Origin: Nitrospira sp.
GTDB taxonomy: Bacteria > Nitrospirota > Nitrospiria > Nitrospirales > Nitrospiraceae
Direction: 5' to 3'
DNA: 64,000 nt
NCBI GenBank assembly: GCA_030123625.1
Contig: CP126121.1
Coordinates: forward strand, 1,590,179-1,654,178
Shown here piece by piece: positions 1 to 9,217 of the stretch; within the stretch, counting starts at the first letter, position 1, and each line of letters starts with the position of its first letter. Both the position numbers and the translations under genes were made by a program. Under the pieces are notes generated by a model. The model searched no databases and had not been told where the DNA came from. It was given only the letters and a program-made list of their open reading frames with translations.

Positions 1-176
1 CCACTGTGCATCGTTGCACATGCGTCCCACGTGTCTTTGATGAAGGCCACCGTCTCTTCCAGTGACGGTCCGTCATTGCCAGGCGTGTCGTTTGATGTTG
101 CCCATGCGTTCGACAGACTCGTCATGAGGATAAGGAGGCACATGACCAGCCTCCCCGCTTGCCACTTCGTCATCAT
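1..176 (-). CDS. Secreted hypothetical protein, 3' end off the window
   Basis: The reverse strand opens with ATG ATG at 176 and 173 and stays open to the window edge (58 codons seen). The N-terminus reads MTKWQAGRLVMCLLILM and continues TSLSNAWATSND, a typical Sec signal peptide: two basic residues, a hydrophobic core, and a likely cut after AWA. The mature part visible (EETVAFIKDTWDACATMH) resembles starts of small periplasmic proteins but I do not recognise the family. Upstream lies the tRNA-like relic and the IS element, so the gene may belong to a mobile segment. The signal peptide is clear; function unknown. Confidence 0.55.
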   Translation of the reverse strand, partial: MMTKWQAGRLVMCLLILMTSLSNAWATSNDTPGNDGPSLEETVAFIKDTWDACATMHS

Positions 177-345
177 GTTGCCCACATTTGGTGTGCGGCG
201 ATATCCCTTCGATCGTGATAGCCGTCGGCTTGCCCGACCATTACTCCCTGGTGGTAATTGCAGCGATAGATTGACTCGACAAGTAAGATACCTCCTGCGG
301 GGATAGGATCTTCTTCACATGAAGATCCAGTAGCTTCATTGAACT

Positions 346-390
346 TGGTGCACCTAGCAGGAATGAGCCTGCAACCTACGGGTTCGAAGT
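346..390 (-). repeat. Degenerate copy of tRNA-Arg 3' half (possible att site)
   Basis: Read on the minus strand this stretch carries an anticodon-loop-like TTCGAACCC, the variable region, a T arm and CACCA. It aligns with the 3' half of the intact tRNA-Arg at 2142-2186 with about five mismatches and one missing base in the T loop. It has the same orientation as that tRNA and lies downstream of its 3' end. That geometry is what integration into a tRNA 3' end leaves behind, but a decayed tRNA duplicate is also possible. An open reading frame crosses it, which I do not regard as a gene. Confidence 0.6.
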
Positions 391-499
391 CACCCCCTGA
401 CGGAAAGACGGCTTCAGGGATGCGGATATCGTTTGGCATAGCGATCCTCACAGCGTTCTTCCTTGTCCACATCAGCAAGGGCTTCCTGCCCATACATTA

Positions 500-1313
500 G
501 GGTCTGTTAACACTAAGGGTCATTTCATGCGATACTGTGTATATGGAAATCACCGACGCCCAGTATCGCCAAATCGTGCCGTGGTTGCCGAGGCAACGAG
601 GCAACGTGACACTCGACAATCTGCATGTGCTCAACGCCATCCTGTACGTTGCCGAGCAGGGGTGCAAGTGGCGCGGTCTCCCCAAGCGATTCGGCAACTG
701 GCACACCATCTATACCCGCATGAGTCGTTGGTCGAAAAGCGGGGTGCTGGATCGCGTCTTTGCACAGTTACAGCACGCACAGATCATCCGCGTGAAAATC
801 GAAGCCGTCAGCTTGGACAGTACCATCGTCAAGGTCCATCCAGATGGCACGGGGGCGTTAAAAAAAACGGCTCGCAAGCCATTGGTCAGTCCCGCGGCGG
901 ATGGACGACCAAGATTCATATGGTTGCCGCGGATGCTCGAACGGCCATAACGTTTGCTCTGTCCCCCGGCCAAGCCCACGATGCACCCGAGGGGCGACAG
1001 CTGCTGCAACGCGTCGGTCGCATACCGCGTCCGATACATCTGTTGATGGATCGAGCGTATGAAGGCGATGAGACGCGGCACCTGGCCGTGGAGTTAGGGT
1101 ATGTACCGGTGGTGCCGCCCAAGTCCAATCGACTCGCGCCATGGGAATACGACCGAGTTCTGTATAAACGACGCAATGAGATCGAACGGCTGTTCCGTCG
1201 GCTCAAGGGATTTCGGCGCATCTTCACACGGTTTGAAAAACTCGATGTCATGTTTGTCGCGTTCATCAATTTCGCTCTGATCGTCGATGGCTTGCGTTAG
1301 TGTTAACAGGACC
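500..1313 (+). mobile_element. IS5-family insertion sequence (IS427-like), complete
   Basis: The 814-bp element is bounded by imperfect 17-bp inverted repeats: left GGGTCTGTTAACACTAA (500-516), right complement GGTCCTGTTAACACTAA (1297-1313), 15 of 17 matching. A TA dinucleotide flanks both ends (498-499 and 1314-1315), the short target duplication expected of this group. The interior is a two-frame DDE transposase joined over a run of eight A. Length, ends, TA target and frameshift together fit the IS427 group of IS5. The right end interrupts a cytochrome-like gene. Confidence 0.85.
537..1300 (+). CDS. IS5/IS427-type transposase made by -1 frameshift
   Basis: The product is split over two frames. 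The first part starts at GTG 537 or ATG 543 (MEITDAQYRQIVPWLPRQRG) and carries the helix-turn-helix and GCKWRGLPKRFGNW region. It reaches SLDSTIVKVH, which holds the first catalytic Asp. At A8 (860-867) the frame must slip -1 to continue as KKNGSQAIGQSRGGWTTKIH. It then runs through LMDRAYEGD (second Asp) and RRNEIERLFRRLKGFRR (catalytic Glu), ending at TAG 1298-1300. All three DDE residues and the slippery run are intact, so the element may be active. Frame switching at an A run is known for this IS group; here it is inferred from sequence alone. Confidence 0.85.
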
Positions 1314-1733
1314 TAGTGAAATGGCTACATCCGTGTCGGTATGCGGGAGAAAACTGTGACTTGATATCAGATCGAACGAAGGTGAATGCCCTTGTAAATG
1401 GGAGAGATAGGAAATGACACGGAGAATTTCCTCATCGTTGAGTTTAGCGACTTCCTGGATTGGGATCATTCCCGTTGCTGAAATGCCATACTTGATGATC
1501 AGATAGAATTGACGCAGGGACTTATCATTCGGTGTGCGGAGATCGGTTGGGGGTGGGGTTACCCTCGCGAGCTGTGAATGGGATACACGATTGATGTTCC
1601 CATTTTCATGTTTGCTTGCTCGTTCCTGTTTCTGTCGACCGAACTCATCCGCATGATGAGCCACACATCCGACTAAGAGAATGCTCAATACGGTCATGAA
1701 TACCGGATCCCGTAATTTATTGAAGAAGAGCAT
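1266..1733 (-). pseudogene. Cytochrome-c-like lipoprotein truncated by the IS
   Basis: The start at 1733 has a good ribosome site (TAGGAG, 6 nt before ATG); the frame is open further upstream but without such a site. Residues 1-25 form a signal peptide ending in LLVGC, a lipobox-like motif. The later part (LRQFYLIIKYGISATGM then LNDEEILRVISYLSHLQG) looks like the C-terminal helix region of a class I cytochrome c, but no CXXCH heme motif is present. The last 15 residues are encoded by the IS right end (from base 1313), so the original C-terminus is lost. A lipid-anchored cytochrome-like protein that has lost its heme site, or a c-type domain remnant, is my best reading. Confidence 0.55.
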
Positions 1734-2141
1734 CGTTTCTCCTACGGGAAACGAGAGTTTCCTCACTATCCCACCACCATTTGAATGGTCCGGAAAATAA
1801 AAGACCAGACCGTGAAGGAGAATGGCACCATAGGGATGGATAGCAAACGACACAGGCCCCGGTCTACTGGGTCTACTGTTTGGAGGACAGGCTATTGTAA
1901 GACTCTGAGTAGGTGAGGCACAAGAAGCTTGTGTGGCCTCGTGGCCGCTTTCATAGACATCGCTACCCGCTTGAGTCGCTTACTACTCATACGGACGGGC
2001 ATTTAATCACTGGTGGAAATCGAGAGGCAGTAGATCGGCTCGATGAACCGGGAACTCTGTGCTGGGACGGAGTGGGATCTGCGCCCCGCACAACCAACGA
2101 TGCCGAACGAGACAGGTATATCTGCTAACTCCTTGAATCTC
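1734..2141. other. Intergenic stretch without a supported gene
   Basis: No reading frame here has both a ribosome binding site and a recognisable protein. It would form part of the putative tRNA-Arg-associated insert between the IS-disrupted gene and the tRNA 3' end. Confidence 0.4.
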
Positions 2142-2218
<77 letters not shown>

Positions 2219-2278
2219 AGCGGGAATACATGAACCATGTTAGGACGAGACTTGTCAAGGTTGAGAGGTATCGAGCAG

Positions 2279-2779
2279 CTACAATCGTGCCTGAATTTCA
2301 TCGGCAACTTGCGTGACAGGCTTTCCATCAGTCTCAATAACATAGTCGGCAGCCGCTTGATACTTCGGTGTGCGTTCATGAAGGACATCTTGAATCTCAT
2401 CCACGAATGACTTGACTCCCGTAAGAGAAGGACGTTGTGAATCCTGACCGATACGCTGGGTAATCGTACTCACTGAGGCGATCAGCCAGAACAACCTTCC
2501 TGTTTCTTTTAATACCTCGACATTTCGTGATCGAAGGATGGCTCCCCCACCCGTATCGACGACCAATCCTGTCCGACCGGCCAGTTCTTGACAGACTCTT
2601 GTTTCGAGATCACGGAAATATTCCCACCCATTGGTTTCAACGATCTCGGGAATGCTTTGCCCGACCAATTTCACGATCTCCGCGTCGGTCGACACAAGGA
2701 CACGTCCAAGTCGAGCCGCCACTATCTTCCCGACAGTGCTCTTTCCCGTCCCACGATAGCCGATAAGTACCACATTCAT
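2279..2779 (-). CDS. aroK: Shikimate kinase
   Basis: This cytoplasmic enzyme phosphorylates shikimate with ATP, the fifth step of the shikimate pathway. The 166-residue protein has the P-loop GYRGTGKST (residues 7-15), an acidic STDAEI motif near residue 31 for shikimate/Mg binding, and the DTGGGA loop near residue 75. A QRPSL stretch matches the lid. Length is normal for AroK. The ATG overlaps the aroE stop by two bases (ATGA-type junction), so the two are translationally coupled. tRNA-Arg follows 60 nt downstream. Identification is firm. Confidence 0.96.
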   Translation of the reverse strand: MNVVLIGYRGTGKSTVGKIVAARLGRVLVSTDAEIVKLVGQSIPEIVETNGWEYFRDLETRVCQELAGRTGLVVDTGGGAILRSRNVEVLKETGRLFWLIASVSTITQRIGQDSQRPSLTGVKSFVDEIQDVLHERTPKYQAAADYVIETDGKPVTQVADEIQARL

Positions 2780-3630
2780 TGGAAGTGAGATTCCAAGACC
2801 ATTCGCATCACATCAACCGGAGCAGACTGATTCGTCCAGAGCTCAAATTGAGTGATGGCCTGGTTGAGAAACATCTCCAACCCTGGAATCGTCCTACACC
2901 CCGCACGCTTCGCATCTTTCAGCAATCTGGTTTCGAGTGGATTGTAGACGATATCCATGACAGAAAGATCTGCGTGTAGGAGCGAGGCGGGGACACAGCT
3001 GGTATCAGCTTTCGGAGCCATACCGACCGGGGTGCAATGAATCAACACCTGCGCGTCGGGAAGAACCCGACGAAGAGTGGATTCATCAAGATGAAGCTCG
3101 TCAACCTTCAACGCTGCGTGAGAACGAATATCCTGAGCCAACCCGACTCGTTCGGAGTCGTCAATTCCCAGCAATGTCAATTTTTCCACACCGGATTCAA
3201 CCGCCAGTGCGAAGGCGATCGCTCTCGCGGCACCTCCAGAACCGAGAACGACAATGCGTCGGCCCTTGAGCTCCACTCCCCCTTCCCTCAACGCCCTTAG
3301 AGCTCCTGTGGCGTCCGTGTTGTACCCAGTGAGCTCGCCCTTTTCAGCAACGATCGTGTTGATCGCGCCGATCCGTTGAGCCGTCATCTCCACATGATCG
3401 AGAAACGGTATGGCAGCCACCTTGTGAGGAATCGTCACGCTCGCTCCACGGAAGTTTCCGAGTGCGCGAAGCCCTTTGATGGCATCGCCGATCGTCTCTA
3501 CTTGCCAGGCGAGATAGACAAAGTTGAGCCCCAATTCGCGGAATGCAGCATTGTGGATGGCAGGCGACAATGAATGGCCAACCGGATTGCCGATCACTCC
3601 GCAAAACTGTGTTCGTGCATTAATGTCCAT
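2776..3630 (-). CDS. aroE: Shikimate 5-dehydrogenase
   Basis: It reduces 3-dehydroshikimate to shikimate with NADPH. I chose the ATG at 3630 because GGTGGAAGAGAAGA precedes it; an open extension to 3678 has no ribosome site. The 284-residue protein shows GNPVGHSLSPAIHN (substrate loop, residues 11-24), TIPHK with the catalytic Lys, NTDATG, and the NADP-binding GSGGAARA near residue 133. The C-terminus keeps the GLEMFLNQA helix typical of AroE. It is followed directly by aroK in an overlapping pair. Confidence 0.96.
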   Translation of the reverse strand: MDINARTQFCGVIGNPVGHSLSPAIHNAAFRELGLNFVYLAWQVETIGDAIKGLRALGNFRGASVTIPHKVAAIPFLDHVEMTAQRIGAINTIVAEKGELTGYNTDATGALRALREGGVELKGRRIVVLGSGGAARAIAFALAVESGVEKLTLLGIDDSERVGLAQDIRSHAALKVDELHLDESTLRRVLPDAQVLIHCTPVGMAPKADTSCVPASLLHADLSVMDIVYNPLETRLLKDAKRAGCRTIPGLEMFLNQAITQFELWTNQSAPVDVMRMVLESHFQ

Positions 3631-3679
3631 TCTTCTCTTCCACCTAGAACGGAGATTGTTACTGCTCGTCTGAAGCAAC

Positions 3680-4441
3680 CTATCCTTTATAAACGGTCAT
3701 GCCTCCGTCAATCGGAAAGGTCGCCCCAGTAACCCAGGCCGATTCATCAGAGGCCAGATACAAAACCATATTCGCCACTTCTTCCGGCGCTCCCGGACGA
3801 CGAATCGCATATTGGGCAAGAATGGGTTGAAGCATGTCTGGATCGGCCATCAGGGGAGCTGCCATAGGCGTATCGATTAGGCCAGGATTCACCACATTGC
3901 ATCGGATCCCTTCCTTCGCATATTCGACCGCCAGCGCACGCGTCAAGGCGTCGAGTGCACCTTTGGATGCCGTATAGGCGGCTGAGCCGGAGAGACCTAC
4001 TAAACTGGCGATTGACGAAATATTGATGATCGAGCCTCGTCCTTGCCGCAGCATGTGGGGGATGACGGCTCGTGTTATGCGGAACACTCCGGTCACGTTG
4101 ACGTCGAACATATGCGCCCAGATTGCATCATCGGTTTCGTGGAGCCGTTTTCCAAATTCACCAATTCCCGCATTGTTGACCAGAACGTCGATCCGCCCAA
4201 AACCATCGAGGGTTCGACGGACAACATCCTGCACATGGGTTTCATCCGTCACTGAACCAGCAATTCCGAGCACCTTCCCTTTGTTGAGTCGGATGGCACT
4301 GGCTACACGATCCAATTCCTGTTGCCGACGTCCCGTGATGACAACCGATGCTCCCTCCTCGACAAAACGTTTCGCGATCGCTTCGCCGATCCCGGCATTG
4401 CCTCCCGTCACCACAGTGACCTTGCCCTCTAATCTATTCAT
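3680..4441 (-). CDS. SDR-family NAD(P)-dependent oxidoreductase
   Basis: A 253-residue classical short-chain dehydrogenase/reductase. Seen: the cofactor motif TGGNAGIG (12-19), NNAG near residue 89, and the catalytic Ser in NISSIASL plus YTASK with the Tyr/Lys pair. The proline-glycine motif NPGLIDT and a C-terminal PIDGGM also match. The substrate cannot be read from sequence. It resembles FabG-like and glucose-dehydrogenase-like SDRs, but its place between trmI and aroE gives no pathway hint. Its start overlaps the trmI stop (4438-4441), so the genes are coupled. Confidence 0.9.
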   Translation of the reverse strand: MNRLEGKVTVVTGGNAGIGEAIAKRFVEEGASVVITGRRQQELDRVASAIRLNKGKVLGIAGSVTDETHVQDVVRRTLDGFGRIDVLVNNAGIGEFGKRLHETDDAIWAHMFDVNVTGVFRITRAVIPHMLRQGRGSIINISSIASLVGLSGSAAYTASKGALDALTRALAVEYAKEGIRCNVVNPGLIDTPMAAPLMADPDMLQPILAQYAIRRPGAPEEVANMVLYLASDESAWVTGATFPIDGGMTVYKG

Positions 4442-5313
4442 ACGTTCCGTCCCTCTTCTGCTTCATCCTGTGTGTCTTCTTCGGCGGAAGTTCCTATGTC
4501 AGGCATGGGTCCAAGGAGCCCCGGTTCGACCTTACGAGCCACCGTGATAAACCCGGAGTGAGCCACCATGCGATGATCAGGCCGCACGCTCCTCCCGTGC
4601 ACGGACCACGTTCTCAGCAATGTCTCAAACGTTTCAATCATTCCAAACTCGGCGCTGCGTTCAAGCGCCTCAACCGTTCGCATGACTTGAGGCACTGTGG
4701 GAACAAAACTCAGGTAGATCCCGCCGGATCGAAGGGCTTTCATTGCATGCGGTACGACCTGCCATGGCTCCGGCAGATCGAGTACGACGCGATCGAAAGG
4801 CATCTGATCGTCCAGTAAATCGATACCCTCATAGGCATTTTTCTTGACGCACATCAAATTAATCGGATTCAGAGAACGAGCAATGTTCGTCTTTGCCGTC
4901 TGCGCAAAATCTTCCCGGATTTCGTACGTCACCACCAAGCCGTCGGGCCCCACTGCGCGTAATAGGGCCATGGTTAAGGCTCCTGAACCGGTTCCGGCCT
5001 CAAACACTCGAGCACCCGGGTAAATATCAGCCCACATGGGTATGATCGCGAGATCCTTGGGATACAGGACCTGCGCCCCTCGGGGCATTTTGATCACATA
5101 CTCTCCGAAAGTAGGTCGGAGCGCCATCATCCTCTTGCCGCCGGACAGTGTGACGATGGACCCATCGAGACACCCGATCAGCGCATCGTGCGCGATTTTC
5201 TGCCCACTGAACTGGTACGTCTCCCCCGCTTTCAGCGTGAGAGCATACTGTCGCCGTTTTTGATCGACAAGATGGATGCGTTCACCATTGCAAAAGCGAG
5301 ACATGCCGCGCAT
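4438..5313 (-). CDS. trmI: tRNA (adenine58-N1)-methyltransferase
   Basis: The protein belongs to the TrmI/Gcd14 family, which makes m1A58 in the T loop of tRNA using S-adenosylmethionine. In 291 residues it shows the N-terminal small domain, RPTFGEYVIKMPRGAQ, PKDLAIIPMWADI, and the SAM motif FEAGTGSGALTMALLRAVG. DRVVLDLPEPW is the active-site loop. The C-terminal tail is acidic (EEDTQDEAEEG). ATG 5313 is preceded by AAAGGAA; a second ATG lies three codons on. It is first in the run trmI-SDR-aroE-aroK, all minus strand with tight spacing. Confidence 0.92.
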   Translation of the reverse strand: MRGMSRFCNGERIHLVDQKRRQYALTLKAGETYQFSGQKIAHDALIGCLDGSIVTLSGGKRMMALRPTFGEYVIKMPRGAQVLYPKDLAIIPMWADIYPGARVFEAGTGSGALTMALLRAVGPDGLVVTYEIREDFAQTAKTNIARSLNPINLMCVKKNAYEGIDLLDDQMPFDRVVLDLPEPWQVVPHAMKALRSGGIYLSFVPTVPQVMRTVEALERSAEFGMIETFETLLRTWSVHGRSVRPDHRMVAHSGFITVARKVEPGLLGPMPDIGTSAEEDTQDEAEEGRNV

Positions 5314-5355
5314 TCTAGGAGGTTCCTTTCATTGTTTGCAACCAATCGCCATTCC

Positions 5356-5384
5356 TTGACAGGGTAACCGGTGGGCCGTAAGAT
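5356..5384 (+). promoter_or_regulatory. Sigma-70 promoter of the nfeD-slipin operon
   Basis: TTGACA at 5356-5361 and TAAGAT at 5379-5384 are separated by exactly 17 bases. Transcription would start near 5391, giving a leader of about 17 nt before ATG 5408. This is the best -35/-10 match noticed in the window. Confidence 0.7.
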
Positions 5385-5407
5385 TCTCCATCATTCAACA
5401 TCTTACG

Positions 5408-6733
5408 ATGCTTAGAGGTGGTAGAAAAACGAGAAGTGTACTTAGTCCTGTTTTCGCCGCGGCGATTGTAGGACCGGGGTTAGCGCTCGGCTTGATTCTC
5501 CCAACCTATCCCGCCCACGCCGAAGGAATCGTCGTTGCCAATTATGAGGGGGTCATCAATCCCGTCGCAGCGGAGTATCTCCATGACGCTCTCATGTTTG
5601 CGCAGTCATCAGGCGCTCAGGCTCTCATCTTCAAGCTCGACACTCCTGGAGGACTGGATACATCAATGCGGCTCATGATCAAAGATATTACCGGCTCCCC
5701 CATCCCGGTGATCGTGTTCGTCGCTCCCTCGGGAGGCCGTGCTGCCTCTGCAGGAGTGTTCATCACGATGGCTGCCCATGTTGCCGCCATGGCGCCGGGT
5801 ACCAACATAGGAGCAGCACATCCAGTCGCGATGGGCGGTGAGATGGATAACACGATGAAAGAGAAAGTGGAGAACGACGCGGTGGCTTACATCAAAAGCA
5901 TCGCCGAACAGCATGGGCGCAATGTGTCATGGGCCGAAGATGCCGTTCGAAAGAGCATTTCCTCGACCGAGCAGGAAGCTTTGAAACTGAAAGTCATCGA
6001 TATGATCGCCGAAGACATCCCCACACTGTTGAAACGTCTGCAAGGGAAAAAGATTGCCGTTCCTAATGGAACAATCACGTTCTCAAGCGAGACCGCAACT
6101 CTCCATGAATTCCCGATGGGAACTCGTCTAGAATTACTCAAAATCTTGAGCGATCCCAACATCGCCTATCTGCTGATGTCCATCGGAACCATTGGAATTA
6201 TGGCTGAACTCTACAGCCCCGGCGCCATCCTGCCCGGTATCATCGGCGCGATCAGCTTGATCTTGGCTTTCTATTCGCTTCAGTCGCTTCCCGTGAACTA
6301 TGCAGGCGCATCTCTTGTGATATTGGGTGCGGTTTTCCTCTTGCTCGAAATTTCCGTCACCAGCTATGGATTGCTCGCACTTGGCGGATTGGTTGCGATG
6401 ACGTTGGGCGGTCTGTTGCTCATCAAGAGTGATGCACCCTTTCTGCAAGTATCGCTATCCTTTTTACTGCCGACTGTCATGACGATCGGCGGCTTGATCG
6501 GAATCATTGCGTGGACGGCCGTCAAGAGCACTCGTCGCAGACCAATCACTGGGGTGGAAGGGATGATCGGTTCAATCGGAATCGCCAAGACCGACGTCAA
6601 CCCCCGCGGTCAGATTACGGTCCAGGGAGAGATCTGGGAGGCGGTCAGCCAAACTCCGATTCGGCAGGGAGAGGCTGCGGAGGTGATGTCGGTCGAGGGA
6701 CTGACCGTGAAGGTGGCCCCCGCTCACAGATAA
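5408..6733 (+). CDS. nfeD: NfeD-like membrane serine protease (long form)
   Basis: The 441-residue protein has a signal peptide (cut near AHAEG, about residue 39). A ClpP/SppA-like protease domain follows (about 40-240), with GGRAASAGVFI carrying the nucleophile Ser. Next come four to five membrane helices (about 245-380), and then a soluble OB-like NfeD domain (about 385-441, GMIGSIGIAKTDVNPRGQ). Long-form NfeD proteins work with SPFH/slipin partners in membrane quality control, and the next gene is a slipin 24 nt downstream. A strong promoter lies just upstream; no clear Shine-Dalgarno precedes the ATG, and the transcript leader would be very short. Confidence 0.92.
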   Translation: MLRGGRKTRSVLSPVFAAAIVGPGLALGLILPTYPAHAEGIVVANYEGVINPVAAEYLHDALMFAQSSGAQALIFKLDTPGGLDTSMRLMIKDITGSPIPVIVFVAPSGGRAASAGVFITMAAHVAAMAPGTNIGAAHPVAMGGEMDNTMKEKVENDAVAYIKSIAEQHGRNVSWAEDAVRKSISSTEQEALKLKVIDMIAEDIPTLLKRLQGKKIAVPNGTITFSSETATLHEFPMGTRLELLKILSDPNIAYLLMSIGTIGIMAELYSPGAILPGIIGAISLILAFYSLQSLPVNYAGASLVILGAVFLLLEISVTSYGLLALGGLVAMTLGGLLLIKSDAPFLQVSLSFLLPTVMTIGGLIGIIAWTAVKSTRRRPITGVEGMIGSIGIAKTDVNPRGQITVQGEIWEAVSQTPIRQGEAAEVMSVEGLTVKVAPAHR

Positions 6734-6757
6734 ACGTTCCAAGACAAGGAGCCATTT

Positions 6758-7504
6758 ATGTCATTGCTCATGCCGTTAGTCTTCCTAATCCTCGTGCTCT
6801 ATGCCAGTTTTAAGCGCGTTATGGAATACGAACGGCTGGTGGTGTTTGTGCTGGGCAAGTTTCAGACCGTGAAAGGACCCGGCATTCGGCTGGTAATCCC
6901 GGTCCTTCAGCAGATGGTGCGCGTCAACCTCCAAACTGTGACTATGGAAGTCCCGTCCCAAGATGTCATCACGCGGGACAATATTTCCGTAAAAGTGAAC
7001 GCCGTTATCTTTCTTAGGGTGGTTGACCCTCAACGGGCCGTGCTGGCAGTCCAGGATTATCTGTATTCCACGTCGCAAGTAGCCCAAACCACCCTGCGCA
7101 GCGTGCTTGGCCAGAGCCAGCTCGACGACCTGTTATCAAAGCGCGATGACATCAATGCCGAACTGCAGCGGATTATCGATCAACAAACTGAGCCATGGGG
7201 AGTCAAAGTTACTGCCGTCGAAGTGAAGAACGTCGATATCCCTCAAGATATGCAACGCGCGATCGCCCGACAAGCTGAGGCCGAGCGGGAACGACGGGCC
7301 AAAATTATTCATGCTGAGGGCGAATTTCAAGCGGCGCAGAAACTCGCTGAAGCCGCCAATGTCATTAGCCAGAACCCCGCCGCTCTTCAATTGCGGTATC
7401 TTCAGACGCTTGTCGAAATTGCGGCTGAGAAGAACTCTACGACCATCTTCCCGATTCCGATCGATACTATTGCCCCATTCATGAAGGGACTGTTACCAAA
7501 GTAA
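6758..7504 (+). CDS. Slipin (stomatin/prohibitin family, SPFH domain)
   Basis: A 248-residue integral membrane scaffold protein. Residues 1-20 form the membrane hairpin ([17 protein letters not shown]). The SPFH domain follows ([20 protein letters not shown]). A long charged helix contains [19 protein letters not shown], the coiled-coil oligomerisation segment, and the C-terminus is hydrophobic. The start has AAGGAG nine bases upstream. It forms the conserved operon pair with the NfeD protease; slipins are thought to organise membrane microdomains and to be substrates or regulators of NfeD. Confidence 0.93.
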   Translation: MSLLMPLVFLILVLYASFKRVMEYERLVVFVLGKFQTVKGPGIRLVIPVLQQMVRVNLQTVTMEVPSQDVITRDNISVKVNAVIFLRVVDPQRAVLAVQDYLYSTSQVAQTTLRSVLGQSQLDDLLSKRDDINAELQRIIDQQTEPWGVKVTAVEVKNVDIPQDMQRAIARQAEAERERRAKIIHAEGEFQAAQKLAEAANVISQNPAALQLRYLQTLVEIAAEKNSTTIFPIPIDTIAPFMKGLLPK

Positions 7505-7764
7505 TGGGGCATTTCAGCCAGATCGCTGATGCCGATCCGGCATAGATGCCGCATAAGTGAGACAGTTCTTTCTTTCATTTCTCATTAGGCCGGTCTAATC
7601 TTCCTGATTTTTCGGATTGATCACACCTGTTGTTTCTCATCTTCAATCCAGCATCCATTTTGCTTCGTATAAGCACTACGAGGAACGGTTCGTTTGAATC
7701 TTTTCCACCGAATACGGCTCTAATGCGAATAGACGAACGTTTCAACCAGACTAAAGGTGACACA

Positions 7765-9018
7765 ATGAAAGAAGGACTGCGAGTCTCGGACGAGATGGAG
7801 ATACAGAAAACATTCGTTGCCGACGTCGATGCCGATGATGCCAAGGCGAGCGGCATGCTGGGAGTAATCAGCCGTGAGGTGGAAGAGTCCGGAGCGGATG
7901 AGAAGACCCAGCCGGTCATGCGTACAAGCCGCGGCGCCAGCCCGTTTCTCTTAGAATCCTTATACTTCCGATCGTTCGGCGATCGGGGGCTTTTGACCCG
8001 GGAAGAAGAAACGACGATCGCCAAGCGGGTGGACCATGGAACACGGCGCATTCGTGTTGCTCTGCGCCAAGCCATAAGAGCCTTGTTCAAATCTAAACGG
8101 ACCCCTGCTCTTGCCGACAGCGTTAAAGTACTCCAGATGGTCAGACGGTTGAGCGGGCTTTCGGCTACGGCGTTGGACAATGCCGAAAGTGCCTTAAGCA
8201 CCGCCCTTAATCCGTCGGACCCAGACTTAAAACTTACTCCAGCTACAGCAAAGGTACTGAAGGCGTTGCTCGATGAAATCCGTGCCGCTAGGGTTATCCT
8301 GGAGCAAGGCAAAGATGAACTCGTACGGTGTAATCTTCGTTTAGTGGTGGATGTTGCCAAACATTACACAGGGCGAGGATTGAGCTTGCTCGATCTCGTA
8401 CAAGAAGGGAACATCGGTCTGATGAAAGCGGCCGAGCGGTATCAGTATCGAAAAGGATTCAAATTCAGCACCTATGCGACGTGGTGGATTCGGCAGGGCA
8501 TTACTCGGGCGCTTGCGGATCAATCAAGAACGATCCGCATACCGGTCCACCAAACCGAAGCCTCGCATCGAATCCTGCGTGTGATGCGGAGACTTGGACA
8601 ACAGTTTGGACGTCCCGCCCGCTTGGAAGAGATTGCCCATGTGCTGCGTATGAGACCTGAGCGGCTGCGCGAGACTGTGCTGGCCTTTCAGGAGCCAGTG
8701 GCCCTGGAAACTCCGATCGGTGATGGAGATACGCAGTTCGGGGATATGATTCCGGACCAGCAGGCAGTTCCGCCAGACGCTCATGTCCACCGAAGTGAAC
8801 TGACGGAACAACTGGACCGTATCTTAAGCATCCTCACACCTCGTGAGCAAACCGTCATCAGACTCCGCTTCGGCATCGGCTACGATGAAGCCAGCACTTT
8901 GGAGCAAGTCGGCCAAAGCTTGTCCGTGACACGAGAGCGTATCCGCCAAATTGAGGCAAAAGCGCTTAAGAAGCTGAAGACTCCTCAGATCAAGGAGCTC
9001 TTCGCAGCCATCAAGTAA
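7765..9018 (+). CDS. RNA polymerase sigma factor, RpoD/RpoS-like
   Basis: Sigma-70 family protein of 417 residues if started at ATG 7765, which follows AAAGGTGA; the frame is open upstream to 7630 without a ribosome site. Region 1.2 is near EEETTIAKRV. Region 2 follows with NLRLVVDVAKHY, LDLVQEGNIGLMKA and FSTYATWWIRQGITRA (the -10 recognition helix). Region 3 comes next, and region 4 has LTPREQTVIRLRFG and SVTRERIRQIEAKALKKL (the -35 helix). Region 1.1 is short, so it is probably a group 2 (alternative, RpoD-like) factor rather than the main one. A strong hairpin follows the stop. Confidence 0.88.
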   Translation: MKEGLRVSDEMEIQKTFVADVDADDAKASGMLGVISREVEESGADEKTQPVMRTSRGASPFLLESLYFRSFGDRGLLTREEETTIAKRVDHGTRRIRVALRQAIRALFKSKRTPALADSVKVLQMVRRLSGLSATALDNAESALSTALNPSDPDLKLTPATAKVLKALLDEIRAARVILEQGKDELVRCNLRLVVDVAKHYTGRGLSLLDLVQEGNIGLMKAAERYQYRKGFKFSTYATWWIRQGITRALADQSRTIRIPVHQTEASHRILRVMRRLGQQFGRPARLEEIAHVLRMRPERLRETVLAFQEPVALETPIGDGDTQFGDMIPDQQAVPPDAHVHRSELTEQLDRILSILTPREQTVIRLRFGIGYDEASTLEQVGQSLSVTRERIRQIEAKALKKLKTPQIKELFAAIK

Positions 9019-9031
9019 CCTCTTCGATTCA

Positions 9032-9066
9032 CGGGTTGCGAAAGAGTTTCGACATTTCGCAACCCG
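9032..9066 (+). terminator. Hairpin terminator after the sigma factor
   Basis: A perfect 12-bp stem, CGGGTTGCGAAA (9032-9043) with TTTCGCAACCCG (9055-9066), has an 11-nt loop, 13 nt after the sigma factor stop. The tail ACTTTCCTCT is only partly T-rich. Confidence 0.65.
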
Positions 9067-9217
9067 ACTTTCCTCTCCATAGTGAGTTATGCAACAATAT
9101 TCCAACCATGCTGAACCTGTTCTTTCTCTTCACAACCGTAATCCTGGGAACTGACTTCGAATGGATGTTTTATCATCCTCATAGATGGTATCAGTCCCCC
9201 TTCATCGCGTTATCCTT

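Noticed and set aside
173..493. 106-codon minus-strand frame
   Set aside because: It runs through the tRNA-Arg-like relic and has no ribosome site; the true coding frame here is the partial gene starting at 176.
1913..2128. 71-codon plus-strand frame next to tRNA-Arg
   Set aside because: No ribosome site and no protein-like pattern.
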